A DNA stretch of 64,000 bases from Aradus depressus (taxonomy: Eukaryota; Arthropoda; Insecta; Hemiptera; Aradidae): assembly GCA_963662175.1 (NCBI GenBank), contig OY759214.1, positions 14,818,001 through 14,882,000 on the forward strand. The letters are read 5' to 3'. Both the position numbers and the translations under genes were made by a program. A model generated the notes under the pieces. It searched no databases and was not told the DNA's origin. It saw nothing but the letters and a program-made list of their open reading frames with translations. Of this stretch, positions 1 to 10,261 are shown piece after piece; positions within the stretch are counted from its first letter, which is position 1, and the number at the start of each line of letters is the position of its first letter.

Positions 1-170
1 TACCTGTTAATTTTCAGCGAAATGGCCCGTAGGTAAGGGTAGGTTTAGGGGAAGAGGGCTTGACTAAAAACTCTAATAACTGACGATGTAATGATTTTAT
101 CGATACAAAATTAACATGAAGCTCCTATGTTAGTCAATTATTGATTATAGCCAAACATAATATATATAAA
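1..170 (+). repeat. Family C repeat, 3' part, cut by window edge
   Basis: The stretch contains the family C module order: a TTTTCAGCGAAATGG-like block, a G-rich AAGGG...GGGG block, then AACTGACGATGTAATG and an ACAAAATT...ATG block. The same order recurs in about 20 other places. No coding capacity is seen. Confidence 0.7.
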
Positions 171-183
171 TTTAATCGTTAGT

Positions 184-760
184 TTAGGGATGCTCCGAGT
201 GGGGACTCGGATTTAATATAAATATATAAAGTTTATCTTCTCTCATTAAATAAGTTAACTGAAACGGGAAAAATATTTCATAAATGTCCTTCCCTCTTGA
301 AGTCCTACTTACTTGGGGAAAAATAACTGTTGACAGAGTTGACAGCCAGACAGATTTAACACAAAGCCATATATAGACAGTCACACATTTTGTTATTAAT
401 TGAAAAAGAAATGTAAAGCTCCCTTGTATACTGACAGTTATATTATTGGAAGTATAGTGATATGAGAGTATTGTATAATCTGATCCAGAAAGATGATATG
501 CCTAAATGTGGTAAAAAGGGTTTGGCATATTTGGTATAAAAATCATTGGAAAGTCGGTCAGCAACAGACACGAGATATAAATACTTTGGATTTACTCTGG
601 CGGAAAAAATCGTGTTTCTCATCGGTTTTCACTTGCAAGCTCTCTGCTTGCCCAACCATGAGTATGGAGGAAATATGTGAGGGGGTGCTGGTAATTCTAG
701 GAACACACACTTCTGCTACTTCAATTTTAGCAGGGTTACATCCTAAATAAACTGAACAGG
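184..760. other. Unassigned AT-rich stretch
   Basis: I recognise no gene or repeat here. Short open frames exist on both strands. On the minus strand a GTAAGT donor-like site sits at about 307-312 after an open frame, but no convincing acceptor precedes it, so no exon is called. Confidence 0.4.
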
Positions 761-1150
761 GACAATGTTTTGTTTCCCCTGAAATATACGGGAAGTTATG
801 TAATCTGTCAGAAATTCGATGCTAAGTTAACAACCGAACTTCATGTTTTCCGACCTCTGATTCTAAAAATAAAAATAAAAATGTCTCTCTGTCTGTTTTT
901 TTGTGAACACGACAACTCCCGATAGAATGAATGCATCGACGTGAAATTTTATGTGTGTAACCAGAACCGCATAATGACGACATTTAACAATTTTCAGCTG
1001 AATCAGGGGGGCTCAAATAAAAAAAACCAATAACTGTCGGTGTAATAAATGTACCGACATGAAATTTTGTACTTGAATTAAAAACTCTCCAAGAACAGCA
1101 ACTTCTCATTTCGCAAACCCTAATACATGCCGATGCAATGATTCAGTTGC
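760..1150 (+). repeat. Family C repeat, degraded
   Basis: It starts with the family C head (GGGAAGTTATGTAATC, then a TTCGATGCTAAGTT block) and runs through the GAACACGACAACTCCCG block and a CAATAACTGTCGGTGTAAT block. It is diverged, and the 3' end is lost or rearranged. Confidence 0.7.
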
Positions 1151-1194
1151 CCCTATGTAATAGAATTATAGATTTTTATATTTCTTGGTGGATG

Positions 1195-1440
1195 TAGTAG
1201 ACTTACTTGTTAAACAAGTAATAAGATGTATCAGTCCAACATAGTTTATTTTTTACCATAACTAGTTTCATCAGTCAAACTGACATCTTCAGGCGGTGAA
1301 TCTTATTAGAGAAGGGGTCAAAGAACTGGACACATATCAGGGACCAGCTGGACAGATTTTTATAGACTGTCTATTGGTTTTTGGAAGGAGAACAAAAACT
1401 TAATTGATTAATTCTTGCTGGGAAAACACTTTTTTTTTTT
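1195..1440 (+). repeat. Repeat fragments (38.6-kb-type and family C tail)
   Basis: Positions 1200-1290 resemble the 38.57-38.70 kb palindrome family (ACTTGTTAAACAAGTAATAAG, then a TCAGTCCAACATAG block). Positions 1365-1430 resemble the family C tail (GGTTTTTGGAAGGAGAACA, then TTGATTAATTC). Confidence 0.45.
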
Positions 1441-1690
1441 ACTTTCTTATAAATTTATGTCTGTATGTACATGATTGGAACATTGTGAGCTCTCAAACTC
1501 AAAAACATCTAGAAATGAACTTGAAATTTGAGATGAAGATGTCGTATGTGCTAACTTAAATCTGATTAAATTTTGACCAAAATCAGACGAAAATTAAAGG
1601 GCACTTTACTTCAGGGCCGAAGTACATTTGGTAAGATACCGCTCATATTTATGATCTAATCATAAAAAAAATAAAAAAACTTTTTTAAAA
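1440..1690 (+). repeat. Family D repeat
   Basis: It shares with 6605-6960 and 62585-63480 the blocks ACTTTCTTATAAATTTATG, GATTGGAAC.TTGTGAGCTC and CAGGGCCGAAGTACATTTGG, followed by AGATACCGCTCATATTTATG. It is non-coding. Confidence 0.6.
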
Positions 1691-1880
1691 ACAAGCTTTT
1701 ATTTGAATGAATTAAAAAGGAATAAATAACTAATTAATTTTGTTACATATGATATGCTACCTAGGTAGGTACTGATAAAGTTGAATCTGTATTTATGCAC
1801 GTAGCATACTCGTATCCCATGTAACAAAATTAATTAGTTATTTATTCCTTTTTAGTTCATTTGAATAAAAGATTGTTTTT
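1687..1880. repeat. Inverted repeat (palindromic MITE-like)
   Basis: The arm at about 1687-1760 pairs with the arm at about 1801-1880, separated by a spacer of about 40 bp that contains CTACCTAGGTAGG. The shared core includes GGAATAAATAACTAATTAAT and its complement. Transcribed, it would fold into a long hairpin. Confidence 0.8.
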
Positions 1881-1890
1881 AAAAAGTTTA

Positions 1891-3157
1891 TTTATTTTTA
1901 TTTTTTACTTTTTAGTGTTTACTTATTTTGTTTTATAATAAATTATTCACCATTATTGTCAACTTCTATAAACTGTATGTACATCTTACGGTACTGAACT
2001 GATTTTATACCGTCATCATAGGTACGGTAGCTCACCACATTTTGTACCTACCAGATGTTATTGCACAATCGAGCTTGTGAGTCAAATTTACTGCTAAGAA
2101 TAACAGTGAAATAGATGCACAAAGGTACTTTTTTAAATATTTATAGGTTTATATGCCCAAAAATATAAAAAAATTATAAATAGTGGCCACTATAAAACAG
2201 AAAAAAGACTGATATAGTTTTAAGTAATTAGTTTGTATGATTTTTCTTGTAAGTAATTTGATTTTTTTTTTTGATATTGATATTTTGATTATATTTAAAA
2301 TGTAGGTTAAGTAAAATAAACCCAAATATTTGTTCTCGTATTCTATGCTATTCATTTCCCTGTGAACCCAGGAAGATACGTTATACCTTTGGATTAGATT
2401 TAACATTTTTCCAAAATTTAGAAAAACAATATGGCATCTTTTTAGTAAATTTAGAAAAAATCCAAATGAAAAATTTGTTAATTGAAATTTTTTAAAATAG
2501 GTGCACTTTCTTCAAAATTGCACGTCTTGAACTTTCGATATTTTTTTAGGGCCCTTTTCGGAAACTACTGTAGAAATCAAAATTTAGTAAAAGACCAGCT
2601 ATAATTTCTACATGAAATGTGGCAATTTCATTTAATTTTATTATTTATTTGTTTATTTTAATATTAACTTAATTTTTTATTTCCATTATTTTAATTTGTT
2701 TCAGAATTCTATTTATTTTAATTATTTATTTAATTTTACATTATTTTAATCGTCACAAGTTTCTTTCAACGTTTTTTTCTTACTGTAAAATAGGGAGAGG
2801 GGGCAGCCATTTTCGGGGTTTGCTTAGACAGCGAAGTACAGCTGGCTCTGGTTCTATAGAAAACTATCCCTTAACATATTCTCAAAATTTCTAACTTGCG
2901 TGACATGCAACGCTTCTCTCAACTAGTGTAAATCTATTATGAATCATGAATGGAGACATCGCCTGACAAATTGTAGTTAATAGATTCCAATTGTAAATAA
3001 ATGTTTTTTTTTTTTGACATTTTCTTGAATTACGCCAAAATGTATATTATTAAAGAAAATTACTCCATTACCAAAAATGTTCCCCAATAATGTGAAAAGA
3101 GTTCAAGTGGTACAGGTTCACAAATGAGTGATATAAATATTGGAAAAAACAAATGGC
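1891..3157. other. Unassigned AT-rich stretch
   Basis: I see no supported gene. The sequence is low-complexity A/T with short spurious frames. Before the LINE at 3172 it is not recognisably part of a family beyond the family C end that supplies the LINE target site. Confidence 0.5.
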
Positions 3158-3171
3158 GTCGGTGATTCACC

Positions 3172-4338
3172 GACGATAGACCATATTTCGACGCTGAGGA
3201 CAATGCTGGAAAAATGCTACGAAAATGACGTCGACCTGCACCACCTCTTCATCGACTACAAGCAAGCCTACGACAGTGTAGATAGAGAACAACTCATGTA
3301 TGAACAAACATGTATGGATTTGGCTTCCCCCCAAAACTGATAAGGCTGGCAAGGATGACGTTGACTCACACTTGTGGAAAGGTCAAGGTCCAGAACGCGA
3401 TCTCTGAAAGCTTTGGGGTCAGGCAGGGTCTGAGACAGGGCGACCCATTATCCCCCTTATTCTTCAATATAACACTGGAGAAAGCTATTAGGGGCATCCG
3501 TACGAATCCAGATGGCACTATATATAACAGGCTCAGTCAGCATCTCGCATATGCGGACGACGTGGTCATAACCGGACGAACGAAAGCTGCATTGGCGGGG
3601 GCGTTTCAGGAATGTGACGAGGAGTCCAGGAAGCTTGGTCTTCTTGTCAACGAGAGCAAAACCAAGTACATGAGAACTACGAGGAAAGAAGTAAAAGAGA
3701 AGGAACTCGTACTTGGAGGTTGCAGGTTTGACCGGGTGGATAGCTTCAAGTACCTGGGGGCCGTTATCACGGAAAGGAACGACGTTAAAGAAGACATCAA
3801 AGCGAGGATAACGGCCGGGAATAGATGCTACCGGTCACTGCAGAAGGTGCTCGGATCGAGGACTTTGTCCCGAGACGCCAAAATAACAATCTATAAAACA
3901 GTCCTGAGACCGGTCGTCACATATGCGAGAGAAACCTAGGTCCTGACTAGGAGGGACGAAGTCTTACTTAATACGTGGGAGAGGAAGGTATTGAGAAAGA
4001 TATACGGCCCTACCCCAGAGGCGGATAGATGGAGGATACGGACCAATGGGGAGCTGAGGGACCTGTACAAGAGCCCGGACCTGGTGACCTTAGTGAAGCA
4101 GGGGCGGCTGCGATGGCTGGGACATTTACAGAGGATGGAGCCAGACAGATTGCCGAGGAAGATACTGGAAGGACACCCGGGAGGACGAAGAAGAAGAGGT
4201 AGACCCGGCTTACGTTGGATGGAGGACGTGGAGGACGACCTCAGAACGATGGGTGTGAGAAGATGGAGACGGGAGGCCGAGGATAGAGTAGAATGGCGGA
4301 AGATTGTGGCGGAGGCCCAGGTTCTACAAGGACCGTAG
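3172..4338 (+). pseudogene. Reverse transcriptase, C-terminal two-thirds (non-LTR retrotransposon)
   Basis: The translation reads through the RT motifs: a palm block with AYDSVDRE, RQGLRQGDPLSPLFFN, the catalytic YADDVVITG, then SFKYLGAVI and a thumb block with TIYKTVLRPVVTYARET. The tail has LRKIYGP, RLRWLGHLQRM, RRRGRPGLRWMEDVEDDL and WRKIVAEAQVLQGP. This architecture is common in insect endonuclease-RT LINEs. The endonuclease and N-terminal RT are missing through 5' truncation. The palm is interrupted by a frame change near 3310, and an in-frame TAG follows the thumb at about 3937, so it cannot make a working enzyme. A second copy of the C-terminal tail is at 26539-26929. Confidence 0.88.
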
Positions 4339-4361
4339 CGCCAGGGAAAGTAAAAGTAAAA
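3172..4361 (+). mobile_element. 5'-truncated non-LTR retrotransposon without poly(A), with target-site duplication
   Basis: The insertion is flanked by a perfect 14-bp target-site duplication, GTCGGTGATTCACC, at 3158-3171 and 4362-4375. That sequence is the end of a family C repeat on the minus strand. The interior is GC-rich compared with its surroundings and encodes the reverse-transcriptase fingers, palm and thumb plus a C-terminal tail. The 3' end is a short GTAAAA-type simple repeat rather than poly(A). This is known for RTE, CR1 and L2-like clades, so clade placement is only inferred. Confidence 0.85.
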
Positions 4362-4640
4362 GTCGGTGATTCACCAGCAATGGACTTCACCAGTGTCAAT
4401 TAATCATGTAAGTTCCTGAAAATCAACAGGTGTCGTCCTGGATTTACATATAAAATGTTGTGTCCATACAAGGGGCAATGCTTGGGTTTTTGTGTTAAGC
4501 CTTCCTAATACTCCACTTGACTGATATGTCTGAAAATCAATTGGTGTCATCGTTATAGGGTTCTGGATACGCATATAAAAGTTTGTGTTGATACATATTC
4601 ATTCTATCAAGAGTGCTCACAGACACACATATAGACAGGA
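4362..4640 (-). repeat. Family C repeat, minus orientation
   Basis: Read on the minus strand it carries the family C tail and middle: a GATTTTCAG-type block, TTTATATG, and a GTGTCTGTGAGCAC block. Two GAAAATCAA..GGTGTC modules are present. It is broken at its 3' end by the LINE at 3172-4361. Confidence 0.65.
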
Positions 4641-4644
4641 AATT

Positions 4645-5075
4645 TTACCTTACCAGCTATACGAAATATATAGAAAAAGTTATGTAATCGGTCAGAAAAC
4701 GATGTTCAGTTTTCCCAGATTCCAAAAATGAATCAAAGTTTTCTGTATTGTGTGTATGTGTCTGTGAATTCGATAACTCTCATTAGAATGAATACGGTAC
4801 GAATATATCGATTAGAAATGTTATATGAGTATCCAGATCCATAAGGACACTTTTGATTTTCAGCCAAATCGACCAACGGGTAGAACGGGGATGAGGGGCG
4901 GGGGGCTTAACACAAAAACTCAAACAATTGCCAATGTAATTAACGTAACCACACGAAATTTCATATGTAACTTCAAAATCCCCATTCAGAAGTCCCTGCG
5001 TAAGTAAACTATTGATTTTTAGAAAAACCGATCGATTAGTTTCGGAGTAAAACGAAAACTTAGTTTACTAATTTT
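4645..5075 (+). repeat. Family C repeat, plus orientation, head-to-head with the previous copy
   Basis: It begins with CCAGCTATACGAAATATA, then AAGTTATGTAATCGGTCAG and continues through CAGCCAAATCGACCAA and the G-rich block to the GATTAGTTTCGGAG tail. It abuts a minus-strand copy, so the pair forms an imperfect foldback. Confidence 0.7.
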
Positions 5076-5094
5076 TTTTTTTTTTAATTTTTTG

Positions 5095-5160
5095 GAATAG
5101 GGGTAGGAAAACATGAAATTACGGTGAATACTCAATATGGAATTCTGACCGATTACTTCT
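5095..5160 (-). repeat. Family C head fragment, minus orientation
   Basis: The blocks GGAAAACATGAAATTACGGTG and TTCTGACCGATTAC are the complement of the family C head. It is the target of the SINE-A insertion that follows. Confidence 0.6.
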
Positions 5161-5175
5161 CCTATATTTCATAAG

Positions 5176-5390
5176 GTTAGGTTAGGTTTTATGACTCATG
5201 CCCGGGCTTTAACTACGAGGTCATATCGCCGTACAGGCTCGGGACCATCGCTTAACGTCCCATCCGAAGGACGGCGTGCTTAAGTTTATTTTACCTCCCA
5301 GCTAAAATAAACTAAGGGCCTCGGTCGGGCTACGAACCCACAACCTTGAGCTCAGAAGTCAAGCACGCATACCACTGAGCTACCGGCGCC
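5176..5390 (-). mobile_element. SINE-A copy with internal deletion and target-site duplication
   Basis: On the minus strand it starts GGCGCCGGTAGCTCAGTGG (A box) and has a B-box-like region a short way in, then the GGATGGGACGTTAAGCGATG block and the tail CCGGGCATGAGTCATA. The middle section carrying the AGAGCGCTCTGGTAGTAGG block is deleted. It is flanked by near-identical 15-bp copies of CCTATATTTCRTAAG (5161-5175 and 5391-5405), so it moved by target-primed reverse transcription. Confidence 0.9.
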
Positions 5391-5689
5391 CCTATATTTC
5401 GTAAGGGAGAAGTAAAAAAAATAAGTAAATACAAATTTTCTGTCGACGAAGTATCCGAGCAACGCCGGGTACCACGGCTAATATTGAATACTTTAATATC
5501 CCCCTTAAAGTAAGTAATACGATTTTCAGTGAATGGGTGATGTCATCATCTGAAGAAGATCTGCACAATAGTTCCTCTGATTGATGTCATGAAATATGTC
5601 TCTCATATGAATTTCGGCTTCAAATATCATTTCATGTCCGCTATCTAGGTCTTCTACTTGACAAGCGACTAACAAGGAACCCCCACACG

Positions 5690-6005
5690 AAATGTACAGA
5701 CGCTACAAACTCATACTAAGACTACTAGACAAAAGAATGTATACAACGAAGTGTTGAAAGCTATATGGACTTACGGACTTGAACTCTGGGGTTCTGCCTT
5801 CCAGAAACTTTCCAGTCTGCAGCGCATCCAATCCCTTAAATCCAAAATCCTTCGTTCAATAGCCAATGCTCTTTAATATGTTTCCGACAAGACCCTCCGT
5901 ACTGACCTCAGTATTCCCTAGTCCATGCTCTCCATTCTACCACTCTCCCCCCAACGACGCCTTAAGCTCCAATGGCCTAGAGACCTCCCTTGTGGCAGCA
6001 AGTTA
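5690..6005 (+). pseudogene. Jockey-clade LINE remnant, RT C-terminal region
   Basis: One frame gives KAIWTYGLELWGSA, then a block with LQRIQS and LRSIAN, YVSDKTLRTDLSIP, and finally LQWPRDL. This matches the order at the C-terminus of Jockey-type reverse transcriptases (YG-QLWGSA, LQ--Q, YV-N-T-H-DL-IP, WPRDL). At least two in-frame stops replace sense codons. No poly(A) or target-site duplication was seen. Confidence 0.8.
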
Positions 6006-6094
6006 TAAATGAGTGCAATATGGTGCCTAGCGAGTGTCACCACTGGGTGATTTCTCCTCTCTTGACATTTTGACAATACCATATTTTACTCTTC

Positions 6095-6260
6095 GATCAA
6101 AAATCCTAATAACTGCCGATGTAATGAATGTATGGACACAAAATTCAGTATGAGGATTCAGAAGCACATATGTACGTCATATTTTGAGTTTTAACCAAAG
6201 ATCGATTTGTACGGAGAACAAAAACATAATTGACCACCATGATTCACCGACGATTTTTTT
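6095..6260 (+). repeat. Family C repeat, 3' end
   Basis: It contains CTAATAACTGCCGATGTAAT, ACACAAAATTCAGTATGAGG and ends GATTCACCGACGATTTTTTT, the characteristic family C terminus. Confidence 0.75.
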
Positions 6261-6604
6261 TTTTTTTAATATCGCCTTGAGGAACTACCGCAGCTTGGTC
6301 CCCTCCCTCACGCGACATTTGTCTACCAGGTCTTCCTGGTAACTCTGGTTGTTACGAACCTAGCGTCGGGCACTCTTCTTTGGCTTGGTTAAGATTGGCA
6401 GACCACACCAGAACCAGTGATCATCGAATTTTCGTTCTACATACCTAACCTTATTAACCAAAAACAGACATGAATTGAAGAAGAGCAAATTGGCTTGTTG
6501 TTTAAAAAAAAAAAAACGTGTCAAGTCTGTATACATTCTCAACCCACCTTCCGTAACATCTGAGTTGGCAAGTCTTTAGGCGACTCATCTTACAGACTGC
6601 AACA
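6261..6604. other. Unassigned stretch
   Basis: I see no supported gene. A run of 11-12 A lies at about 6505-6516. The short minus-strand frames here lack recognisable motifs. Confidence 0.4.
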
Positions 6605-6960
6605 TTGCTTATCCTTTCTTTTACCTACGTATAAGAAAGTAATGTAATTGTACGAAAATCCAAGATGGAGTTTTCCTCTGATGGAGAGGTCCTCTGAGTA
6701 CGTTTTGACCATTTTCGCGATGATGTCTGTCTGTGCACGGGCCTGTGTGTATCAGATGATTGGGATTCTGTGAGCGCTCTAATGCAGAAACGATTGTAGC
6801 TATGAAATTTGTAAAGAAGAAGTCACATGTACTCACATAGATTTGAATATATTTTGGCCGAAATCGGACAAATATTGAAATCAATTTACTTCAGTGCCTA
6901 AGTACATTTTACAAGATACCGCTTATATTTATGACCTAATCATATATCTCAGAAAAAGGG
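6605..6960 (+). repeat. Family D repeat
   Basis: It opens with ACGTATAAGAAAGTAATGTA, continues with GTACGTTTTGACCATTTTCG and GTCACATGTACTCAC, and ends TACATTTTACAAGATACCGC. The same order appears inverted at 62585-63480, in a better preserved state. Confidence 0.7.
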
Positions 6961-6998
6961 ATTAACGAAAAAAATAAATAACTTGCTATATTGTACAA
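6905..6998 (-). repeat. Inverted copy of the 101-bp unit that follows
   Basis: This is the reverse complement of the unit at 6999-7301: GATACCGCTTATATTTATGA, TCATATATCTCAGAAAAAGG and AACTTGCTATATTGTACA. Together they make a palindrome whose centre is the TTGTACAATGTACAA junction near 6997. Confidence 0.85.
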
Positions 6999-7345
6999 TG
7001 TACAATATACCATTGAATATAGCAAGTTATTAATTTTTTTCGTTAATCCCTTTTCCTGAGATATATGATTAGGTCATAAATATAAGCGGTATCTTGTATT
7101 GTACAATATACCATTGAATATAGCAAGTTATTAATTTTTTTCGTTAATCCCTTTTCCTGAGATATATGATTAGGTCATAAATATAAGCGGTATCTTGTAT
7201 TGTACAATATACCATTGAATATAGCAAGTTATTAATTTTTTTCGTTAATCCCTTTTCCTGAGATATATGATTAGGTCATAAATATAAGCGGTATCTTGTA
7301 TTGTACAATGTACAATATACCATTGAATATAGCAAGTTATTTATT
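6999..7345 (+). repeat. Three tandem 101-bp units plus a partial fourth
   Basis: Units start at 6999, 7100 and 7201, each beginning TGTACAATATACCATTGAAT and ending GCGGTATCTTGTAT. A fourth partial unit starts at about 7309. The units are nearly identical, so the amplification is recent. The unit overlaps the family D end (AAGATACCGCTTATATTTAT). Confidence 0.92.
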
Positions 7346-7361
7346 ATTTTGTTAATTTTTT

Positions 7362-7404
7362 CAGATTTTTTTGAATGAATTAACCTGGCCCTGTGGGCGG
7401 TCAA

Positions 7405-7498
<94 letters not shown>

Positions 7499-8124
7499 TT
7501 GGCTTTATGTACGGTGCATATTAGCCATGTCAATGTGTTATATATAATTATTTAAGACATCCATGGCCCCGGGAGGGAGTTCTATCTACGAAATAAAACT
7601 CACTCCCGGACGGGATTCGAACCCGCAAACCATGGTGAGACCATGCGACCAAAGCCCTACGCTCTAGCCCGCACGGCCACCATGGCCCCCGGGTCAAAGT
7701 TTAACATGTGTTTTAAATGAGGTTTTTGAACATTTACATATTTTTAAGTGTAGGTCTTAGTATTTTTAATATCAAAATCTAAAAATACATGAATTATGGG
7801 TTTTAGGGGTCGCTGAAAACGAATTTCATATTAAAAAATTAATAATTCATTAAAATGAATCATCGATTCGAAAATTTTTATCATTTTCGTCAATTTTTGT
7901 ACCAGTTTTTTGGGAAATGTGACTGTCAATAAAAATTTTTTTAATATGAAATTCGTTTTCAGCGACCCCGAAAACCCTTAATCCATGTATTTTTAGATTT
8001 TTATATTAAAAATACTAAGACCTACACTTAAAAATATGTAAATGTTAAACAACCCCATTTAAAACACTTGTTAAACTTTGACCGCCCACAGGGCCAGGTT
8101 AATTCATTCAAAAAAATCTGAACA
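7362..8124. repeat. Large inverted repeat (foldback/MITE-like), interrupted by SINE-B
   Basis: The left arm is split into 7362-7409 and 7692-7845. The right arm is about 7935-8124. They share CAGATTTTTTTGAATGAATT, CCTGTGGGCGGTCAAAGTTT, TTAAGTGTAGGTCTTAGTAT and AACGAATTTCATATTAAAAA. Without the SINE the element is about 480 bp with arms near 190-200 bp and a loop near 90 bp. No transposase is encoded. Confidence 0.9.
7410..7691 (-). mobile_element. SINE-B copy with very long poly(A) tail
   Basis: Read on the minus strand it has a type-II tRNA-like head (CCATGGTGGCCGTGCGGGC, then GGTTTGCGGGTTCGAATCCC), a GAGTGAGTTTTATTTCGTAG body and a tail of 91 consecutive A (T run at 7407-7497). An 11-bp target-site duplication, GGTCAAAGTTT, lies at 7399-7409 and 7692-7702. 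The very long tail suggests a young insertion. Confidence 0.93.
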
Positions 8125-8358
8125 AATTCACAACATTTTTTTTCGTCAAACTACACAAGAATTTAGATGGGGACTTTGAAAACTCGAACTTTTTACTTTT
8201 TACGACCACCCTAATTGTACATTTCTTAATCCACTTCACATAAAAAATGTACAACTTTATCCCAGTAGTTTTGACATTGTCAGCCAGCTTGTGGATAAGT
8301 AGTTATATGTATAAGAAAGAACTCAAAGAAAAAAAAACATTTTTTTAAAAATATTTAG
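8125..8358. other. Unassigned AT-rich stretch
   Basis: Nothing recognisable between the inverted repeat and the SINE-A fragment. Confidence 0.4.
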
Positions 8359-8590
8359 GTTTTCTTTATCTGGGAGGTGAAAAACCCTTGAGCACGCCGT
8401 CCTTCGGATGGGATGTTAAGCGATGGTCCCGGTCCTATACGATGACAGGTACTTCTTAAGACCCTGGGTTTGTAGGCAACATTTAGGATCCCACAGTTGA
8501 GTCTGGCTCATGTCCATTGGAGCTCTGGTAGTAGGAGATATGACCTTGTACTCAAAGCCCGGGCATGATCTCAATAACTAACTAAGAGTA
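8359..8590 (+). mobile_element. SINE-A copy, 5' truncated
   Basis: It starts in the TTTATCTGGGAGGT block and has GCACGCCGTCCTTCGGATGG, the GTAGTAGGAGATATGACC block and the GCCCGGGCATG tail. The tRNA-like head is missing. Confidence 0.85.
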
Positions 8591-9072
8591 GAGTAGAAAC
8601 AAATGTCATGGTTTCAGTTGAACTCCATGGTAAGGCTCTTTTCCACTTTTATCGAGGGGAGGTCAACTTGGTTAAGGGGCCACCAAGACGACACCTACCT
8701 CCTACACACGGCTCTTTACTTTATTTTTATGCACACGATACAAGAGCCCATAAAGTGCAATATAATTTTTAACAATAATTTTATGACACTACCCACATTA
8801 CTGTGACGACATACCTGAGCCCAATTCCAGTTTTCTTTTGCAGAAAAAAAAGGACTTAAAGTCTATAATTACAACAATTGTTCGAGTATACAAAATAATT
8901 TAATTTAATTATATACATTTATTTCAGTACCTTAGAACCGAACTATCTTATGTTCATTTTCTTGTGTTTTGGAAAAACGCAAAATGCACTTTTTTTTCAA
9001 TTGTTTCAAATGAATTGAACTGAATTATTGTATTCCTGCCTTCAAACTTTTTTTGCTGAACGCCTTATGTAA

Positions 9073-9417
9073 ATGGTTAGGTTTTATGACTCATGCCCGG
9101 GCTTTAACTACGAGGTCATATCGCCTACTACCAGAGCGCTCTTTCGTCACTCTGGTGGACATGAGCCCGACTCGTACTGTGGGAGTCCTAAATTTTGCCT
9201 ACCCTAAATTGTTTATTCATCTAGGGTAGGGGTCTTTAACGAGTACCTGACATCGTACAGGCTCGGGACCATCGCTTAACGTCCCATCCGAAGGACGGCG
9301 TGCTTAAGTTTATTTTACCTCCCAGATAAAATAAACTAAGGGCCTCGGTCGGGTTTCGAACCCACGTTCTTGAGCTCAGAAGACAAGCACGCATACCACT
9401 GAGCTACCGGCGCCCTC
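9073..9417 (-). mobile_element. SINE-A, full-length copy
   Basis: This is a complete SINE-A on the minus strand: A box TAGCTCAGTGG, B-box-like GGGTTCGAAACCCGACC, the central AGAGCGCTCTGGTAGTAGG block and the CATGAGTCATAAAACC tail. A 10-bp target-site duplication, CCTTATGTAA, lies at 9063-9072 and 9418-9427. Confidence 0.93.
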
Positions 9418-9740
9418 CCTTATGTAATGTATTTACTATATCTATAATTAAATTGATATTATTGAGCATTAAAAAAAAAAAAAATGTTTTACTTTTAATT
9501 GGAATTTGTGATGAAGTCTGGACATACGATAGTTTGGGTCATTAATCAGAGTTCAACACTACATGTCACAGGGACAATTGTATGAGAGGATATAACGTGG
9601 TTACAATGTGACATAGGCTAGGTGACCCCATTTTTTCTGAGAGCCAAACAATCTTAACTGGACATACGATGTATCCAAATTTAATTTTAACGATCGTATG
9701 AGCAGTTCTTGTTTGTAAGATAGTTTTGATCTAAGCAATT

Positions 9741-9977
9741 CGGGAGCCATGGTGGCCGTGCGGGCTAGAGCGTAGTGCTTTGGTCGCATGGTCTCACCAT
9801 GGTTTGCGGGTTCGAATCCCGTCCGGGAGTGAGTTTTATTTCGTAGATAGAACTCCCTCCCGGGGCCATGGATGTCGTAAATATAACTAAATAACTCATT
9901 GACATGGCTAATATGCACCGTACATAAGGCCAAAAAAAAAAAAAAAAATAGAATTAAAAAAAAAAAAAAAAAAAAAA
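9741..9977 (+). mobile_element. SINE-B copy with target-site duplication
   Basis: It starts GGAGCCATGGTGGCCGTGCG, carries the B box in GCGGGTTCGAATCCCG, and ends in an A-rich tail (9931-9977). The 12-bp duplication ATCTAAGCAATT is at 9729-9740 and 9978-9989. Confidence 0.93.
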
Positions 9978-10261
9978 ATCTAAGCAATTGTGCACATTAT
10001 ATTTTCTTAATTTTAAAATAAAGACTTCTGTTTGATATAGAGACATATGACTGCCACCATCGGAAAGTGCGCCCTAGAATTAGTAAAGATCGATTCTTAC
10101 CTACTTTTCACCAAAAATGGACATACGATAGTTTGGTTCTAAGGTACTGATTTAATGGTGGAACCGAGACAACCTATTTTTTTGTACAATATTATCGGAA
10201 GAATATTATCGTTGCTATTTACACATAATCGTAATTGGATGATTTTCTTCGCATGGTCAAG

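Larger units (their letters stand above)
8923..10153. repeat. Region bounded by 40-bp inverted repeats, carrying two SINE insertions
   Basis: The left arm at 8923-8962 (TTTCAGTACCTTAGAACC, AACTATCTTATGTTCATTTT) is the imperfect complement of the right arm at about 10115-10153 (AAATGGACATACGATAGTTT, GGTTCTAAGGTACTGATTT). Internal copies of GGACATACGATAGTTTGGG lie near 9515 and 9659. After removing the SINE-A and SINE-B, about 650 bp remain. This may be a non-autonomous DNA element, but no target duplication was established. Confidence 0.5.

Noticed and set aside
184..384. Minus-strand frame ending at a GTAAGT donor-like site
   Set aside because: No acceptor precedes it and the frame is short and cysteine/tryptophan-rich by chance.
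9601..9987. 128-residue minus-strand frame through SINE-B
   Set aside because: It is a translation of the SINE-B body and its A tail. The same pseudo-peptide (LALCTVHISHVN...) recurs at every SINE-B.
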